Below, piece after piece: positions 50,791 to 59,919 of a stretch of DNA of 64,000 bases. Origin of the DNA: Pedobacter cryoconitis (GTDB lineage Bacteria; Bacteroidota; Bacteroidia; Sphingobacteriales; Sphingobacteriaceae). The stretch spans positions 5,886,540 through 5,950,539 of the forward strand of contig NZ_CP014504.1 in NCBI RefSeq assembly GCF_001590605.1, in the 5' to 3' direction. The notes under the pieces are model-generated. The model was not told where the DNA came from, made no database searches, and was given only the letters and a program-made list of their open reading frames with translations. The position numbers and the translations under genes are program-made. Within the stretch, counting starts at the first letter, position 1, and each line of letters begins with the position of its first letter.

Positions 50791-51639
50791 ATGAAATACG
50801 ATTTGGCCGTTACCATAGATAAAGCCTCAGGATTCTGTTTCGGGGTAGTATATGCTATAGAAATGGCTGAAGATATTTTAGCTGAAGAAGATTATTTATA
50901 CTGCCTTGGTGATATTGTGCATAACGATGAAGAAGTAAGACGTTTAACCGATAAAGGCCTGCGTATTATTGACCACGAACAATTACAGCAGCTGCACGAT
51001 GAAAAAGTACTCATCAGAGCTCATGGAGAGGCGCCTTCTACCTATCAGCTGGCACTGGAAAATAACCTGATTTTAATTGATGCTTCCTGCCCTGTGGTTT
51101 TAAAACTGCAAAACAGGATTAAAAATTCCTATGATGATAAAGAACAGATCTTAATCTTTGGAAAACATGGTCATGCAGAAGTAATTGGATTACAAGGACA
51201 AACAGATGGTAACGCTATTGTTTTCCAAGATCTTGCCGAACTTGACAACGTAGACTTACCCGGCAAATTTACCCTTTACAGTCAGACCACAAAAAGCACA
51301 GATAAATTCTATCACATCAAAGAGCAGCTATTAAGCCGCGGATATGAAGTGAAAGCAAATGATACGATTTGCAGACAAGTTTCTAACCGTTACGAAGACC
51401 TGGAGAATTTTGTAGTGAACTATGACAGGATAATTTTTGTATCCGGTAAAAAATCATCTAATGGAAAAGTCCTTTATGATGTCTGTAAAAAATACAATGA
51501 ACACTCTTATTTCATCTCCAATATAGAGGAGCTGGACATGAGCTGGTTTAGTGTAAACGACAAAATTGGTATTTGCGGAGCAACCTCTACACCGATGTGG
51601 TTAATGGAGCAGGTCAAAGCCAGATTAGAGTCTTTTTAA
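50791..51639 (+). CDS. ispH: 4-hydroxy-3-methylbut-2-enyl diphosphate reductase
   Basis: From ATG 50791 this 282-residue Fe-S enzyme makes IPP and DMAPP in the last step of the MEP pathway. The three cluster cysteines lie in ASGFCFGV, IDASCPVV and GICGATSTP. HNDEEV and IRAHGEAP, GKHGHAEV and TICRQVSNRYEDL are substrate-site motifs; the last is the Bacteroidota variant. It stands alone between two promoter boxes. Confidence 0.93.
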   Translation: MKYDLAVTIDKASGFCFGVVYAIEMAEDILAEEDYLYCLGDIVHNDEEVRRLTDKGLRIIDHEQLQQLHDEKVLIRAHGEAPSTYQLALENNLILIDASCPVVLKLQNRIKNSYDDKEQILIFGKHGHAEVIGLQGQTDGNAIVFQDLAELDNVDLPGKFTLYSQTTKSTDKFYHIKEQLLSRGYEVKANDTICRQVSNRYEDLENFVVNYDRIIFVSGKKSSNGKVLYDVCKKYNEHSYFISNIEELDMSWFSVNDKIGICGATSTPMWLMEQVKARLESF

Positions 51640-51706
51640 CTAAAATATTGTTCATCATTAAAAAGTAATTATTCAAAAGCCGTTCTAAGGCAAATCAAGC
51701 ATACTG

Positions 51707-51714
51707 TATATTTG
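51707..51714 (+). promoter_or_regulatory. Minus-7 box of hemH
   Basis: TATATTTG matches TAnnTTTG, 50 bases before the hemH ATG. Confidence 0.5.
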
Positions 51715-51764
51715 CTGCAGCAATCAGCTCCGGTTAATATCTGAGTTGTTTCTTTACATAAACT

Positions 51765-52790
51765 ATGGGAAAAAAGGGTGTATTATTAGTGAATTTGGGA
51801 ACTCCGGATAGTCCGGAAGTAAAAGATGTGCGTAAATATCTTGATCAGTTTTTGATGGATGAGCGCGTAATTGACATCAGTACATTAAGCAGGACACTGT
51901 TGGTTAAAGGGATTATAGTCCCTTTCCGTAGTCCGAAAACTGCTAAACTTTATAAAGAAATCTGGGATGAAAATGGCTCACCCCTTTTGTATTACAGTAA
52001 AATACAAGCTGCATTAGTCCAGGAACAACTGGGCTCAGCATACCATGTCGAGCTGGCTATGCGCTATCAGAGCCCTTCTATTGAAGCTGCACTGGAAAGA
52101 ATGAAAGCAGGATTGGTAGAAAGTATCCAGGTTATTCCTTTATTTCCTCAATATGCTTCAGCAAGTACAGGATCAGTAATCCAGAAAGTAATGGAGATTG
52201 TTGGTAAATGGCAAACTATTCCACCAGTATCTTTCGTGAACTCTTTCCATGATAACGAAATGATGATCAGTACGTTTGCTGACAATGCGAAAAAATATCA
52301 GCCAGAAACTTACGATCAGATCTTATTTAGTTTCCACGGCTTACCAGAACGTCAGCTTAAAAAATGCGATCACTCCGGCCAGCACTGTCTTAAAAGTGCT
52401 GATTGCTGCGCTACATTAACAGATGTGAATAAATTCTGTTATTCCGCACAATGCCATGATACCGCAAGGCTGATTGCTGCCGAACTGAATATCCCGGCTA
52501 CACAATACTCCGTATGTTTTCAATCCAGGTTAGGAAAAGAACCATGGGTACAACCTTACACTTCTGATACCCTTAAAGAACTAGCTGCAAAAGGCAAAAA
52601 AAGATTATTGGTATTCTGCCCGGCTTTCGTTGCAGATTGTCTGGAGACACTTTATGAAGTAACAGTTGAATATGGTGAAGAATTCAAAAAATTGGGAGGA
52701 GAAGAAGTACAGTTGGTTTCCAGCCTGAACGATCATCCCCAATGGATTGCGGCCTTAGTGAAAATGGTTAAAGAACATCACTCCAACTAA
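51765..52790 (+). CDS. hemH: Ferrochelatase
   Basis: This 341-residue enzyme inserts iron into protoporphyrin IX to make haem. Marks are LLVNLGTPDSPEVKDVRKYL, GSPLLYYSKIQ, AMRYQSPSIEAALERM, PLFPQYASASTGSVI, ILFSFHGLPERQLKKCD (catalytic His), VCFQSRLGKEPWVQPYTSDTL and VFCPAFVADCLETLYEV. A Cys-rich segment (CLKSADCCATLTDV) is typical of this ferrochelatase group. The 3' end overlaps waaA by 4 bases, convergent. Confidence 0.95.
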   Translation: MGKKGVLLVNLGTPDSPEVKDVRKYLDQFLMDERVIDISTLSRTLLVKGIIVPFRSPKTAKLYKEIWDENGSPLLYYSKIQAALVQEQLGSAYHVELAMRYQSPSIEAALERMKAGLVESIQVIPLFPQYASASTGSVIQKVMEIVGKWQTIPPVSFVNSFHDNEMMISTFADNAKKYQPETYDQILFSFHGLPERQLKKCDHSGQHCLKSADCCATLTDVNKFCYSAQCHDTARLIAAELNIPATQYSVCFQSRLGKEPWVQPYTSDTLKELAAKGKKRLLVFCPAFVADCLETLYEVTVEYGEEFKKLGGEEVQLVSSLNDHPQWIAALVKMVKEHHSN

Positions 52791-54007
52791 ATATATTGTT
52801 CCAGATAGCTTAAAATCTGTTTGGTCGAACCCGTTTTATCCTGCACATATTTTTTCGCCGCAGGTCCAGCATTTGTATCTTTCTGCAGCTTTTCAAAAGC
52901 TGCAGAAAGTTCCTCTGCCGATTTGATGGTAATCGCCGCATTTAGAACAAGTAAATCTTTTGCCTCCTGAAACTTATCGTATCTAGGCCCAAAGATCACC
53001 GGCAAACCAAAAGCCGCGGCTTCCAGCGTATTGTGTATACTTACACCAAAGCCACCCCCAATATAAACGATCTTCCCATATTGGTAAATTGAAGAAAGTA
53101 AACCAATATTATCAATTATCATCACCTGACTGTCTGTTTGAGGAAGCTCATCGTTCAATTGAGTATAACGCAGCGCTCCAGGAATCAGTCTGATCAGCTG
53201 TTCAATATGTGCAGCACCAATTTCATGCGGCGCAATAATGAATTTCCACTTTGGATTAGCAGCTAGTAAAGGCACTACCAATTGCTCATCCTGAGGCCAG
53301 GTACTACCCGCAATAAAAACAGCCGCCTGCCCGCAAAACTTTTCAATTAAGGGTAAAGGCTTAACCGTTATCACATTTTCCGCTACCCTGTCAAAGCGCG
53401 TATCACCGCTCAAACTTACATTGTCATAATTTAATCCGCTCAGTAACTCCACACTTTCTGTATTCTGTACAAAAAAGTGAGTTACACAATCAAGCATACT
53501 GCGGTAAAAACCACCATACCATTTAAAAAATAACTGTTCAGGTCTGAAGATTCCGGAAATAATAAGGAGCGGCACTTTTCTTTCCCGGAGCAATTGAAAA
53601 TAATGGTACCAAAACTCATACTTCGTGAAAATTGCAATTTCAGGCTGAATCAGGTCTATAAACTGTTTTGCATTCTTTTTAGTATCCAGAGGCAGATAAA
53701 AAACACCAGCTGCCAGCGCATAATTCTTACGGATTTCATAGCCAGAAGGTGAAAAGAAAGTAACGATGATTTGATGAGCAGGATAGCTCTTTTTTAGCTG
53801 TTCTAAAACAGTCCTTCCCTGTTCAAATTCACCCAGAGAAGCAAAATGGAACCAGATATGTTTCTGTTTTCCATCTACTTTGGTTTCGATAAAATTAAAG
53901 ATGTTTTCTCTGCCTTTCCAAAATAATTTAGCCTTCTGGTTAAAGAAAGAAGCGATGAATATAATCACCCTGTAAAGCGCGATACCAAAATTATAAAGCA
54001 AAAGCAT
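52787..54007 (-). CDS. waaA: Kdo transferase (3-deoxy-D-manno-octulosonic acid transferase)
   Basis: This 406-residue GT30 enzyme adds Kdo to lipid A precursor at the inner membrane. It has an N-terminal anchor helix (FGIALYRVIIFIASFF), the acceptor-domain WFHFASLGEFEQGR with its catalytic Glu, LFTKYEFW-like IFTKYEFWYHYFQLL, GDTRFDRV, and the donor-domain YIGGGFGVSIHNTLEAAAFGLPVIFGP. It shows that the cell makes lipid A with Kdo. The gene is divergent from ugd. Confidence 0.92.
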   Translation of the reverse strand: MLLLYNFGIALYRVIIFIASFFNQKAKLFWKGRENIFNFIETKVDGKQKHIWFHFASLGEFEQGRTVLEQLKKSYPAHQIIVTFFSPSGYEIRKNYALAAGVFYLPLDTKKNAKQFIDLIQPEIAIFTKYEFWYHYFQLLRERKVPLLIISGIFRPEQLFFKWYGGFYRSMLDCVTHFFVQNTESVELLSGLNYDNVSLSGDTRFDRVAENVITVKPLPLIEKFCGQAAVFIAGSTWPQDEQLVVPLLAANPKWKFIIAPHEIGAAHIEQLIRLIPGALRYTQLNDELPQTDSQVMIIDNIGLLSSIYQYGKIVYIGGGFGVSIHNTLEAAAFGLPVIFGPRYDKFQEAKDLLVLNAAITIKSAEELSAAFEKLQKDTNAGPAAKKYVQDKTGSTKQILSYLEQYI

Positions 54008-54186
54008 TTTGTTGTTTATTTATTATCTTAGCCGAAGATACTTGATTAAAATTTAAAATTTTCTGATTATATGTTAAGTCGTTAGGCTTTAGTGTGATGT
54101 ATCTGACGGCCTGTTGAAATTTGGATGACCGAATGAACCAAGGCGTTATTAATTTAAACGAGTTAAATATATTTTAAAATATCTAT

Positions 54187-55497
54187 ATGAAAATTGCCGT
54201 AATCGGAACAGGGTATGTAGGGCTTGTAACAGGGACTTGTCTTGCTGAAACAGGTAATACTGTAATTTGTGTTGACATCAATGAAGCAAAAGTTCTGAAA
54301 ATGCAAAATGGGGAAATACCTATTTACGAACCAGGACTGGATGTATTATTCCTTAGAAATATTGAGCAAAAAAGATTAACCTTTACAACCGATCTTGCAG
54401 TGGCCGTTGCTTCTGCACAGATTATTTTTATGGCATTGCCTACGCCTCCCGGTGGAGATGGTGCAGCAGATCTTTCTTATATTCTGGGGGCCGCAAAAGA
54501 CATCGCCAAACTGGTTACTGAATACAAAGTTATTGTCAATAAATCTACCGTTCCGGTTGGGACAGCAGATAAAGTGCAGGCTGTATTCGCTGAACATACC
54601 GCAATCCAGATCGATGTGGTTTCTAATCCTGAATTCCTGCGCGAAGGTGTGGCAGTAGAAGATTTCATGAAACCTGATCGTGTAGTGATCGGTACCAGAA
54701 GCGAACGTGCCCAGAAACTAATGTCAGAATTGTACGGACCTTACGTCCGCCAGGGAAATCCGATTCTATTTATGGATGAACGTTCCTCAGAACTAACTAA
54801 ATATGCAGCGAACTCATTTCTGGCTACAAAGATCACTTTCATGAATGAAGTGGCTAACCTTTGTGAACTGGTAGGAGCTGATGTAGATGCTGTACGTAAA
54901 GGAATAGGCTCTGATGGCAGAATTGGTAAACGTTTTCTTTTTCCAGGTATAGGTTACGGAGGTTCTTGTTTTCCAAAAGACGTACAAGCACTGGCTAAAT
55001 CGGCCGAAGAGAATCAATATGATTTCCAGATACTGAAAGCAGTGATGGAGATTAATGAAAAGCAGAAAACCGTACTGGTTAATAAACTATTGAGTTATTA
55101 TAAAGACGATTTAAAAGGAAAGCACTTTGCCTTATGGGGACTTGCATTTAAACCAGAGACAGATGATATCCGTGAAGCGCCAGCTTTATACATTATTGAT
55201 GAGCTGATTAAACACGGCGCTACAGTTACCGTTTTTGACCCTGAAGGAATGGAAAATGTGAAAGCTCAGATTGGAGATAAAGTTAACTATGCACCAAACC
55301 AATATGAGGCATTAACGGGTGCTGATGCCCTGCTGATTGCTACAGAATGGTCAGTTTTCCGTAACCCTGATTTCGAAAGAATGGAAGAAAAACTAGCGAA
55401 TAAAGTTATTTTTGATGGTCGTAACTTATACGATTTACAGAAGATGATTGATTTGGGATATTATTACAACAGCATAGGCCGTAAACTAATAGATTAA
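54187..55497 (+). CDS. ugd: UDP-glucose 6-dehydrogenase
   Basis: This 436-residue NAD enzyme oxidises UDP-glucose to UDP-glucuronate. It shows the Rossmann start KIAVIGTGYVGLVTGTCLAE, TPPGGDGAADLSYI, KSTVPVGTADKV, NPEFLREGVAVEDFMKPDRVVIG, TKYAANSFLATKITFMNE, the catalytic cysteine motif GYGGSCFPKDVQAL and GLAFKPETDDIREAPA. Its stop shares the last base with the next start, so the following decarboxylase is coupled. Confidence 0.95.
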   Translation: MKIAVIGTGYVGLVTGTCLAETGNTVICVDINEAKVLKMQNGEIPIYEPGLDVLFLRNIEQKRLTFTTDLAVAVASAQIIFMALPTPPGGDGAADLSYILGAAKDIAKLVTEYKVIVNKSTVPVGTADKVQAVFAEHTAIQIDVVSNPEFLREGVAVEDFMKPDRVVIGTRSERAQKLMSELYGPYVRQGNPILFMDERSSELTKYAANSFLATKITFMNEVANLCELVGADVDAVRKGIGSDGRIGKRFLFPGIGYGGSCFPKDVQALAKSAEENQYDFQILKAVMEINEKQKTVLVNKLLSYYKDDLKGKHFALWGLAFKPETDDIREAPALYIIDELIKHGATVTVFDPEGMENVKAQIGDKVNYAPNQYEALTGADALLIATEWSVFRNPDFERMEEKLANKVIFDGRNLYDLQKMIDLGYYYNSIGRKLID

Positions 55498-56486
55498 TGG
55501 AGCGTAAAAGAGTATTGATTACCGGAGCAGCCGGATTTCTGGGTTCGCATTTATGTGACCGGTTTATTAAAGAAGACTATCATGTTATTGCGATGGACAA
55601 CCTGATTACAGGTGACCTTCAGAACATAGAGCACCTGTTTGCTTTAGAGAACTTTGAGTTCTCTCATCATGATGTTTCTAAATTTGTATATGTACCTGGC
55701 AAACTGGATTATATCCTTCATTTTGCTTCACCAGCAAGTCCAATAGACTATCTTAAAATCCCAATCCAGACCCTTAAAGTAGGCTCGTTGGGAACACATA
55801 ACCTGCTCGGACTGGCAAAAAACAAAAAAGCAAGGATGATTATTGCTTCTACATCAGAAGTATACGGTGATCCCAGCGTTAACCCTCAGCCCGAAGAGTA
55901 CTGGGGAAATGTAAATCCTGTAGGCCCGAGAGGCGTTTACGATGAAGCTAAACGTTTCCAGGAGGCCATGACGATGGCTTACCATACCTTTCATGGACTG
56001 GAAACACGCATCGTCCGTATCTTTAATACTTATGGGCCAAGAATGCGCCTGAATGACGGCCGTGTATTGCCAGCTTTTATTGGCCAGGCCCTGAGAGGGG
56101 AAGACCTGACTGTTTTTGGTGATGGTTCACAAACCCGTTCTTTCTGTTATGTAGACGATCTGGTAGAAGGTATTTACCGATTACTCTTAAGTGATTACGC
56201 ACAACCTGTAAACATTGGAAATCCTGATGAAATTACGATCAGCCAGTTTGCTGAAGAAATTATCAAGCTGACCGGAACTACGCAAAAAGTCATTTACAAA
56301 GACTTGCCAGTAGATGACCCTAAACAGCGCAGACCAGATATTACCAAAGCGAGGGCCTTGTTAAACTGGGAGCCTAAAGTAAGCCGTGCAGAAGGTTTGA
56401 AAATTACTTACGCTTACTTCAAAAGCCTGCCAGCTGAGGCACTGGTAAATAAAGAACATAAAGATTTTACAACATACAACCGCTAA
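55497..56486 (+). CDS. UDP-glucuronate decarboxylase (UDP-xylose synthase)
   Basis: This 329-residue extended SDR enzyme converts UDP-glucuronate to UDP-xylose. It has VLITGAAGFLGSHLCDRF, HFASPASPIDYLKIPIQTLKVG, ASTSEVYGDPSVNPQPEEYWGNVNPVGPRGVYDEAKR (catalytic Tyr and Lys), RIFNTYGPRM and GDGSQTRSFCYVDDLVEG, all typical of UXS enzymes. It begins at the last base of ugd, so both reactions are co-ordinated. Confidence 0.93.
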   Translation: MERKRVLITGAAGFLGSHLCDRFIKEDYHVIAMDNLITGDLQNIEHLFALENFEFSHHDVSKFVYVPGKLDYILHFASPASPIDYLKIPIQTLKVGSLGTHNLLGLAKNKKARMIIASTSEVYGDPSVNPQPEEYWGNVNPVGPRGVYDEAKRFQEAMTMAYHTFHGLETRIVRIFNTYGPRMRLNDGRVLPAFIGQALRGEDLTVFGDGSQTRSFCYVDDLVEGIYRLLLSDYAQPVNIGNPDEITISQFAEEIIKLTGTTQKVIYKDLPVDDPKQRRPDITKARALLNWEPKVSRAEGLKITYAYFKSLPAEALVNKEHKDFTTYNR

Positions 56487-56492
56487 TTACAA

Positions 56493-57515
56493 ATGGGAAA
56501 AATATTAGTTACAGGAGGAACAGGGTTTATCGGTTCTCACACTGCAGTAGAATTGATTAATGCAGGTTATGAAATAATTCTGGTAGATAATTTTGCGAAC
56601 TCTGACCGGAAAATTCTGAAACAACTGGAAACTATTCTGGGCCAGCAACCTGAATTTACAGAACTTGATCTTTGTGATGAAGCAAAAGTAAAAGAATTTG
56701 CGGCAGCACATCCTGAGATTACAGGTGTGATTCACTTTGCAGCCTATAAAGCCGTAGGAGAATCAGTACAACAACCCCTTAAATACTACAGAAATAATTT
56801 CTATTCATTAATCAATCTGATTAATGCTTTTGATAGTAAAATAGACCTGGTATTCTCTTCATCCTGCACCGTATACGGACAGCCGGATAAATTGCCTGTA
56901 ACTGAAGATGCCCCTGTTAAAAAAGCAGAATCACCTTATGGAAATACCAAACAGATTGCAGAAGAAATCCTTACTGAAACCTGTGCTGTTACCCCAAGTT
57001 TAAAAGTAACCTCTTTACGCTACTTTAATCCGGTTGGTGCACATGAAAGTGCGCTGATTGGTGAGCTGCCAATTGGCGTACCTCAAAACCTCATTCCATT
57101 TATCACGCAATCTGCGATAGGTAAACGCGGGCCGATAACCGTTTATGGAAATGATTACAATACCCCTGACGGAAGCGCAATAAGAGATTATATCCACGTA
57201 GTAGATCTTGCCAAAGCACATGTTGCAGCCATTAAGCGTATGGAAAATGGTCAGGCAACATCCAACTACGAAGTATTCAACCTGGGCACAGGAAAAGGCA
57301 CGTCAGTATTGGAAATTATCGGTGCATTTGAAAAATCTACCGGAGCTCAATTAAACTATACTATAGGCGCAAGAAGAGAAGGTGATATTGAACAAGTATG
57401 GGGAGATGTGACTAAATCTGCCGAACAACTGAATTGGAAAGCGGAACTTGATATTAATCAAATGATGTCATCAGCATGGGCCTGGGAAAATTATATCAAA
57501 GATAACCCATTTTAA
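56493..57515 (+). CDS. galE: UDP-glucose 4-epimerase
   Basis: This 340-residue SDR enzyme interconverts UDP-glucose and UDP-galactose (and perhaps the GlcNAc/GalNAc forms). It has ILVTGGTGFIGSHTAVELI, VIHFAAYKAVGESVQQPLKYY, LVFSSSCTVYGQP, ESPYGNTKQIAEEIL, LRYFNPVGAHES, IPFITQSAIG and GDYNTPDGSAIRDYIHV-like DYNTPDGSAIRDYIHVVDLA. It starts 6 bases after the decarboxylase gene. Confidence 0.93.
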   Translation: MGKILVTGGTGFIGSHTAVELINAGYEIILVDNFANSDRKILKQLETILGQQPEFTELDLCDEAKVKEFAAAHPEITGVIHFAAYKAVGESVQQPLKYYRNNFYSLINLINAFDSKIDLVFSSSCTVYGQPDKLPVTEDAPVKKAESPYGNTKQIAEEILTETCAVTPSLKVTSLRYFNPVGAHESALIGELPIGVPQNLIPFITQSAIGKRGPITVYGNDYNTPDGSAIRDYIHVVDLAKAHVAAIKRMENGQATSNYEVFNLGTGKGTSVLEIIGAFEKSTGAQLNYTIGARREGDIEQVWGDVTKSAEQLNWKAELDINQMMSSAWAWENYIKDNPF

Positions 57516-58082
57516 ATGCTATTAAAAGATCATAAAGACCTTAAAGCTGCGATAACAGCTATCCCTGATAAAGAAAAGGATAAGTTATTGCTACGTCTGA
57601 TCGCAAAAGATAAAGTACTCACAGAGCATCTCCACTTTAAACTACTGGAAGACGCGTCTGATCTGGAAGAAAGACATCAGTTACTCAAAGAGGAAATTGA
57701 TGAATCAGTAGCGCTGTTGAACCAGCTCAGGAAGGCGACTTCTAAAGATGCACTGGTTATTCTCCGGAAATTGAATGGTCGGGTCAATCACCACTATAAA
57801 GTGACGAAAGACCTCAATACAGAAGCGGAACTGAGACTGTACTTACTAAAGACCATACCTGCAGGATATAATGAAAGCGTGCTTTCGCCGATGGCAAAAT
57901 TTAATGACCGGCTGAAAACATACTTTCTAAGAACAACGTTATCCTTGTATAAAAAATACGTGAAACTGCACGAAGACTTACAATTCGATTTGAAGGAAGA
58001 ATTCAATATCGTCTTAAAGAAACTTGACCAGTACGATTTAACAAGGGCAGCTTCAGAGCTGGGCCTTCCAAAAGAATTATAA
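57516..58082 (+). CDS. Unknown helical protein in the nucleotide-sugar operon
   Basis: This 188-residue protein is almost entirely helical and charged: LKAAITAIPDKEKDKLLLRL, LEERHQLLKEEIDESVALLN, VILRKLNGRVNHHYKVTKDL, YKKYVKLHEDLQFDLKEEFN. No motif, signal or membrane segment is visible. It begins directly after the galE stop and is followed 41 bases later by rfbB, so it is in the operon. A role with the sugar enzymes is only suggested by position. Confidence 0.75.
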   Translation: MLLKDHKDLKAAITAIPDKEKDKLLLRLIAKDKVLTEHLHFKLLEDASDLEERHQLLKEEIDESVALLNQLRKATSKDALVILRKLNGRVNHHYKVTKDLNTEAELRLYLLKTIPAGYNESVLSPMAKFNDRLKTYFLRTTLSLYKKYVKLHEDLQFDLKEEFNIVLKKLDQYDLTRAASELGLPKEL

Positions 58083-58123
58083 CGACATACCTATATAAAA
58101 AAAAGAAGATAAAAATAAGCATA

Positions 58124-59173
58124 ATGAAGAAGATTTTAATAACAGGTGGTGCAGGATTTATTGGTTCTCATGTCGTGAGAAGGTTCGTAAATAAATATCC
58201 CGATTATCAAATCGTCAATCTGGATAAATTAACCTACGCAGGTAACCTTGCCAATTTAACAGATATAGAAGCAAACCCAAATTACAGCTTTGTAAAAGCT
58301 GATATTACCGATTCAGAAGAGATCAATGCCTTATTTCAAAAGGAAAACTTTGATGCGGTGATTCACCTTGCCGCAGAATCTCATGTGGACAGATCAATCA
58401 CTGATCCTACAGCATTTGTAATGACCAATGTAATAGGTACAGTTAACCTGTTAAATGCAGCCAGAGAATACTGGAAAGGCGACTATCAGACTAAACGTTT
58501 TTATCACGTATCAACGGATGAAGTGTATGGTGCATTAGGAGACACCGGAATGTTCACTGAAAGCACAGGCTATGACCCCCATAGTCCTTACTCGGCTTCT
58601 AAAGCCTCATCAGATCATTTTGTAAGAGCTTATCACGACACTTATGGCATTGATATCGTGATTTCAAACTGTTCAAATAACTACGGCTCTCATCATTTCC
58701 CTGAGAAATTGATTCCTTTAGCTATTAATAATATTAAGAATAACCTTCCTGTTCCAGTATACGGTAAAGGAGAGAATATTCGTGACTGGTTATGGGTAGA
58801 AGATCATGCACGTGCAATTGACGTTATTTTCCATGAAGCTAAAACCGGAGAAACTTATAATATCGGTGGACACAATGAATGGAAAAATATTGACCTGATC
58901 CATTTATTGTGCAAAATTATGGATCAGAAATTAGGTAGAGCAGAAGGTGAATCTGCGAAACTGATTACGTTTGTGACAGATCGCGCAGGACATGATTTAA
59001 GATATGCAATCGATTCTACGAAGTTACAAGAGAAATTGAACTGGGTACCAAGTTTACAATTTGAAGAAGGATTAGAAAAGACCGTAGAATGGTACCTGGA
59101 GAACGAAACATGGTTGAGTGATGTTACTTCAGGAAACTATCAAAAATATTATCAAACTCAGTATAACAGATAA
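58124..59173 (+). CDS. rfbB: dTDP-glucose 4,6-dehydratase
   Basis: This 349-residue SDR enzyme catalyses the second step of dTDP-rhamnose synthesis. It has ILITGGAGFIGSHVVRRFV, VNLDKLTYAGNLANLTDI, HLAAESHVDRSITDP, YHVSTDEVYGALG, YDPHSPYSASKASSDHFVRA, SNCSNNYGSHHFPEKLIPL, YGKGENIRDWLWVEDHARAI and ETYNIGGHNEWKNIDLI. The other rhamnose genes are not in the window. A terminator follows. Confidence 0.95.
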   Translation: MKKILITGGAGFIGSHVVRRFVNKYPDYQIVNLDKLTYAGNLANLTDIEANPNYSFVKADITDSEEINALFQKENFDAVIHLAAESHVDRSITDPTAFVMTNVIGTVNLLNAAREYWKGDYQTKRFYHVSTDEVYGALGDTGMFTESTGYDPHSPYSASKASSDHFVRAYHDTYGIDIVISNCSNNYGSHHFPEKLIPLAINNIKNNLPVPVYGKGENIRDWLWVEDHARAIDVIFHEAKTGETYNIGGHNEWKNIDLIHLLCKIMDQKLGRAEGESAKLITFVTDRAGHDLRYAIDSTKLQEKLNWVPSLQFEEGLEKTVEWYLENETWLSDVTSGNYQKYYQTQYNR

Positions 59174-59195
59174 ACCTGATTAAATCAAGCAAAAA

Positions 59196-59262
59196 AGCAA
59201 CGACTTTTCCGGTCGAACATCCCCAAACGGGATCAATATCCGGAAAAATCGTTGCTCTTTTT
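59196..59262 (+). terminator. Terminator of the nucleotide-sugar operon
   Basis: AGCAACGACTTTTCCGG and CCGGAAAAATCGTTGCT form a 17-base imperfect stem (one mismatch) with a 27-base loop, followed by CTTTTTG. It lies 22 bases after the rfbB stop. Confidence 0.75.
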
Positions 59263-59342
59263 GTGCCCAATGAGTTCCCCTCCCATACATATCCCGTTTT
59301 ATACACCAATTAATCTAACCATCCCGGCAGTTAACAATTATT

Positions 59343-59763
59343 GTCATCTAACAATTAGCTTCTAACAATTGCCATCTAACAATTAGGATCTCACAATTGG
59401 CTTCTCACAACTGTCATCTAACAATTAGGATCTAACAATTGGCTTCTCACAACTGTCATCTAACAATTAGAATCTCACAATTGGCTTCTCACAACTGTCA
59501 TCTAACAATTAGGATCTAACAATTGGCTTCTCACAACTGTCATCTAACAATTAGGATCTAACAATTGGCTTCTCACAACTGTCATCTAACAATTAGAATC
59601 TAACAATTGTCATCTAACAACTGTCATCTAACAATTAGGATCTAACAATTGGCTTCTCACAACTGTCATCTAACAATTAGGATCTAACAATTGGCTTCTC
59701 ACAACTGTCATCTAACAATTAGAATCTCACAATTGGCTTCTCACAACTGCCAATCTAACAATT
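59343..59763. repeat. 14-bp minisatellite with 42-bp higher-order repeat, about 30 units
   Basis: From 59343 the sequence divides exactly into 29 units of 14 bases, then one of 15. Three unit types cycle: GTCATCTAACAATT, then AGGATCTAACAATT, then GGCTTCTCACAACT, making a 42-bp period. Small changes (AGAATCT, TCACAATT) mark individual copies. The block lies between the sugar operon and a permease gene. It is not coding (frequent TAA) and lacks the unique spacers of a CRISPR array. Confidence 0.9.
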
Positions 59764-59819
59764 AACCAATTAGTAATCCCAAACTTACCACCAACCAAGC
59801 TGTGGAGTGCCTCATTGGA

Positions 59820-59903
59820 TTCCAAAATACCAGTAGCCATATTGCTGGCCTTGGCTCCTCTTCAGGAGGCGCCGACAGCAATATGGCTACTGGTATTTTG
59901 GAA
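59820..59903. repeat. Perfect 28-bp inverted repeat with 28-base loop
   Basis: The arms run 59820-59847 and 59876-59903, perfectly complementary, starting TTCCAAAATACCAGTAGCC. The GC-richer loop can itself fold (CTCCT/AGGAG). It lies 16 bases downstream of the permease stop. No T-run follows in either direction, so a simple terminator does not explain it. Confidence 0.85.
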
Positions 59904-59919
59904 CTTTTGAAAAACGGAA

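Noticed and set aside
59343..59763. CRISPR array
   Set aside because: Repeats are back-to-back 14-mers with no unique spacers and no cas genes nearby. It is a minisatellite.
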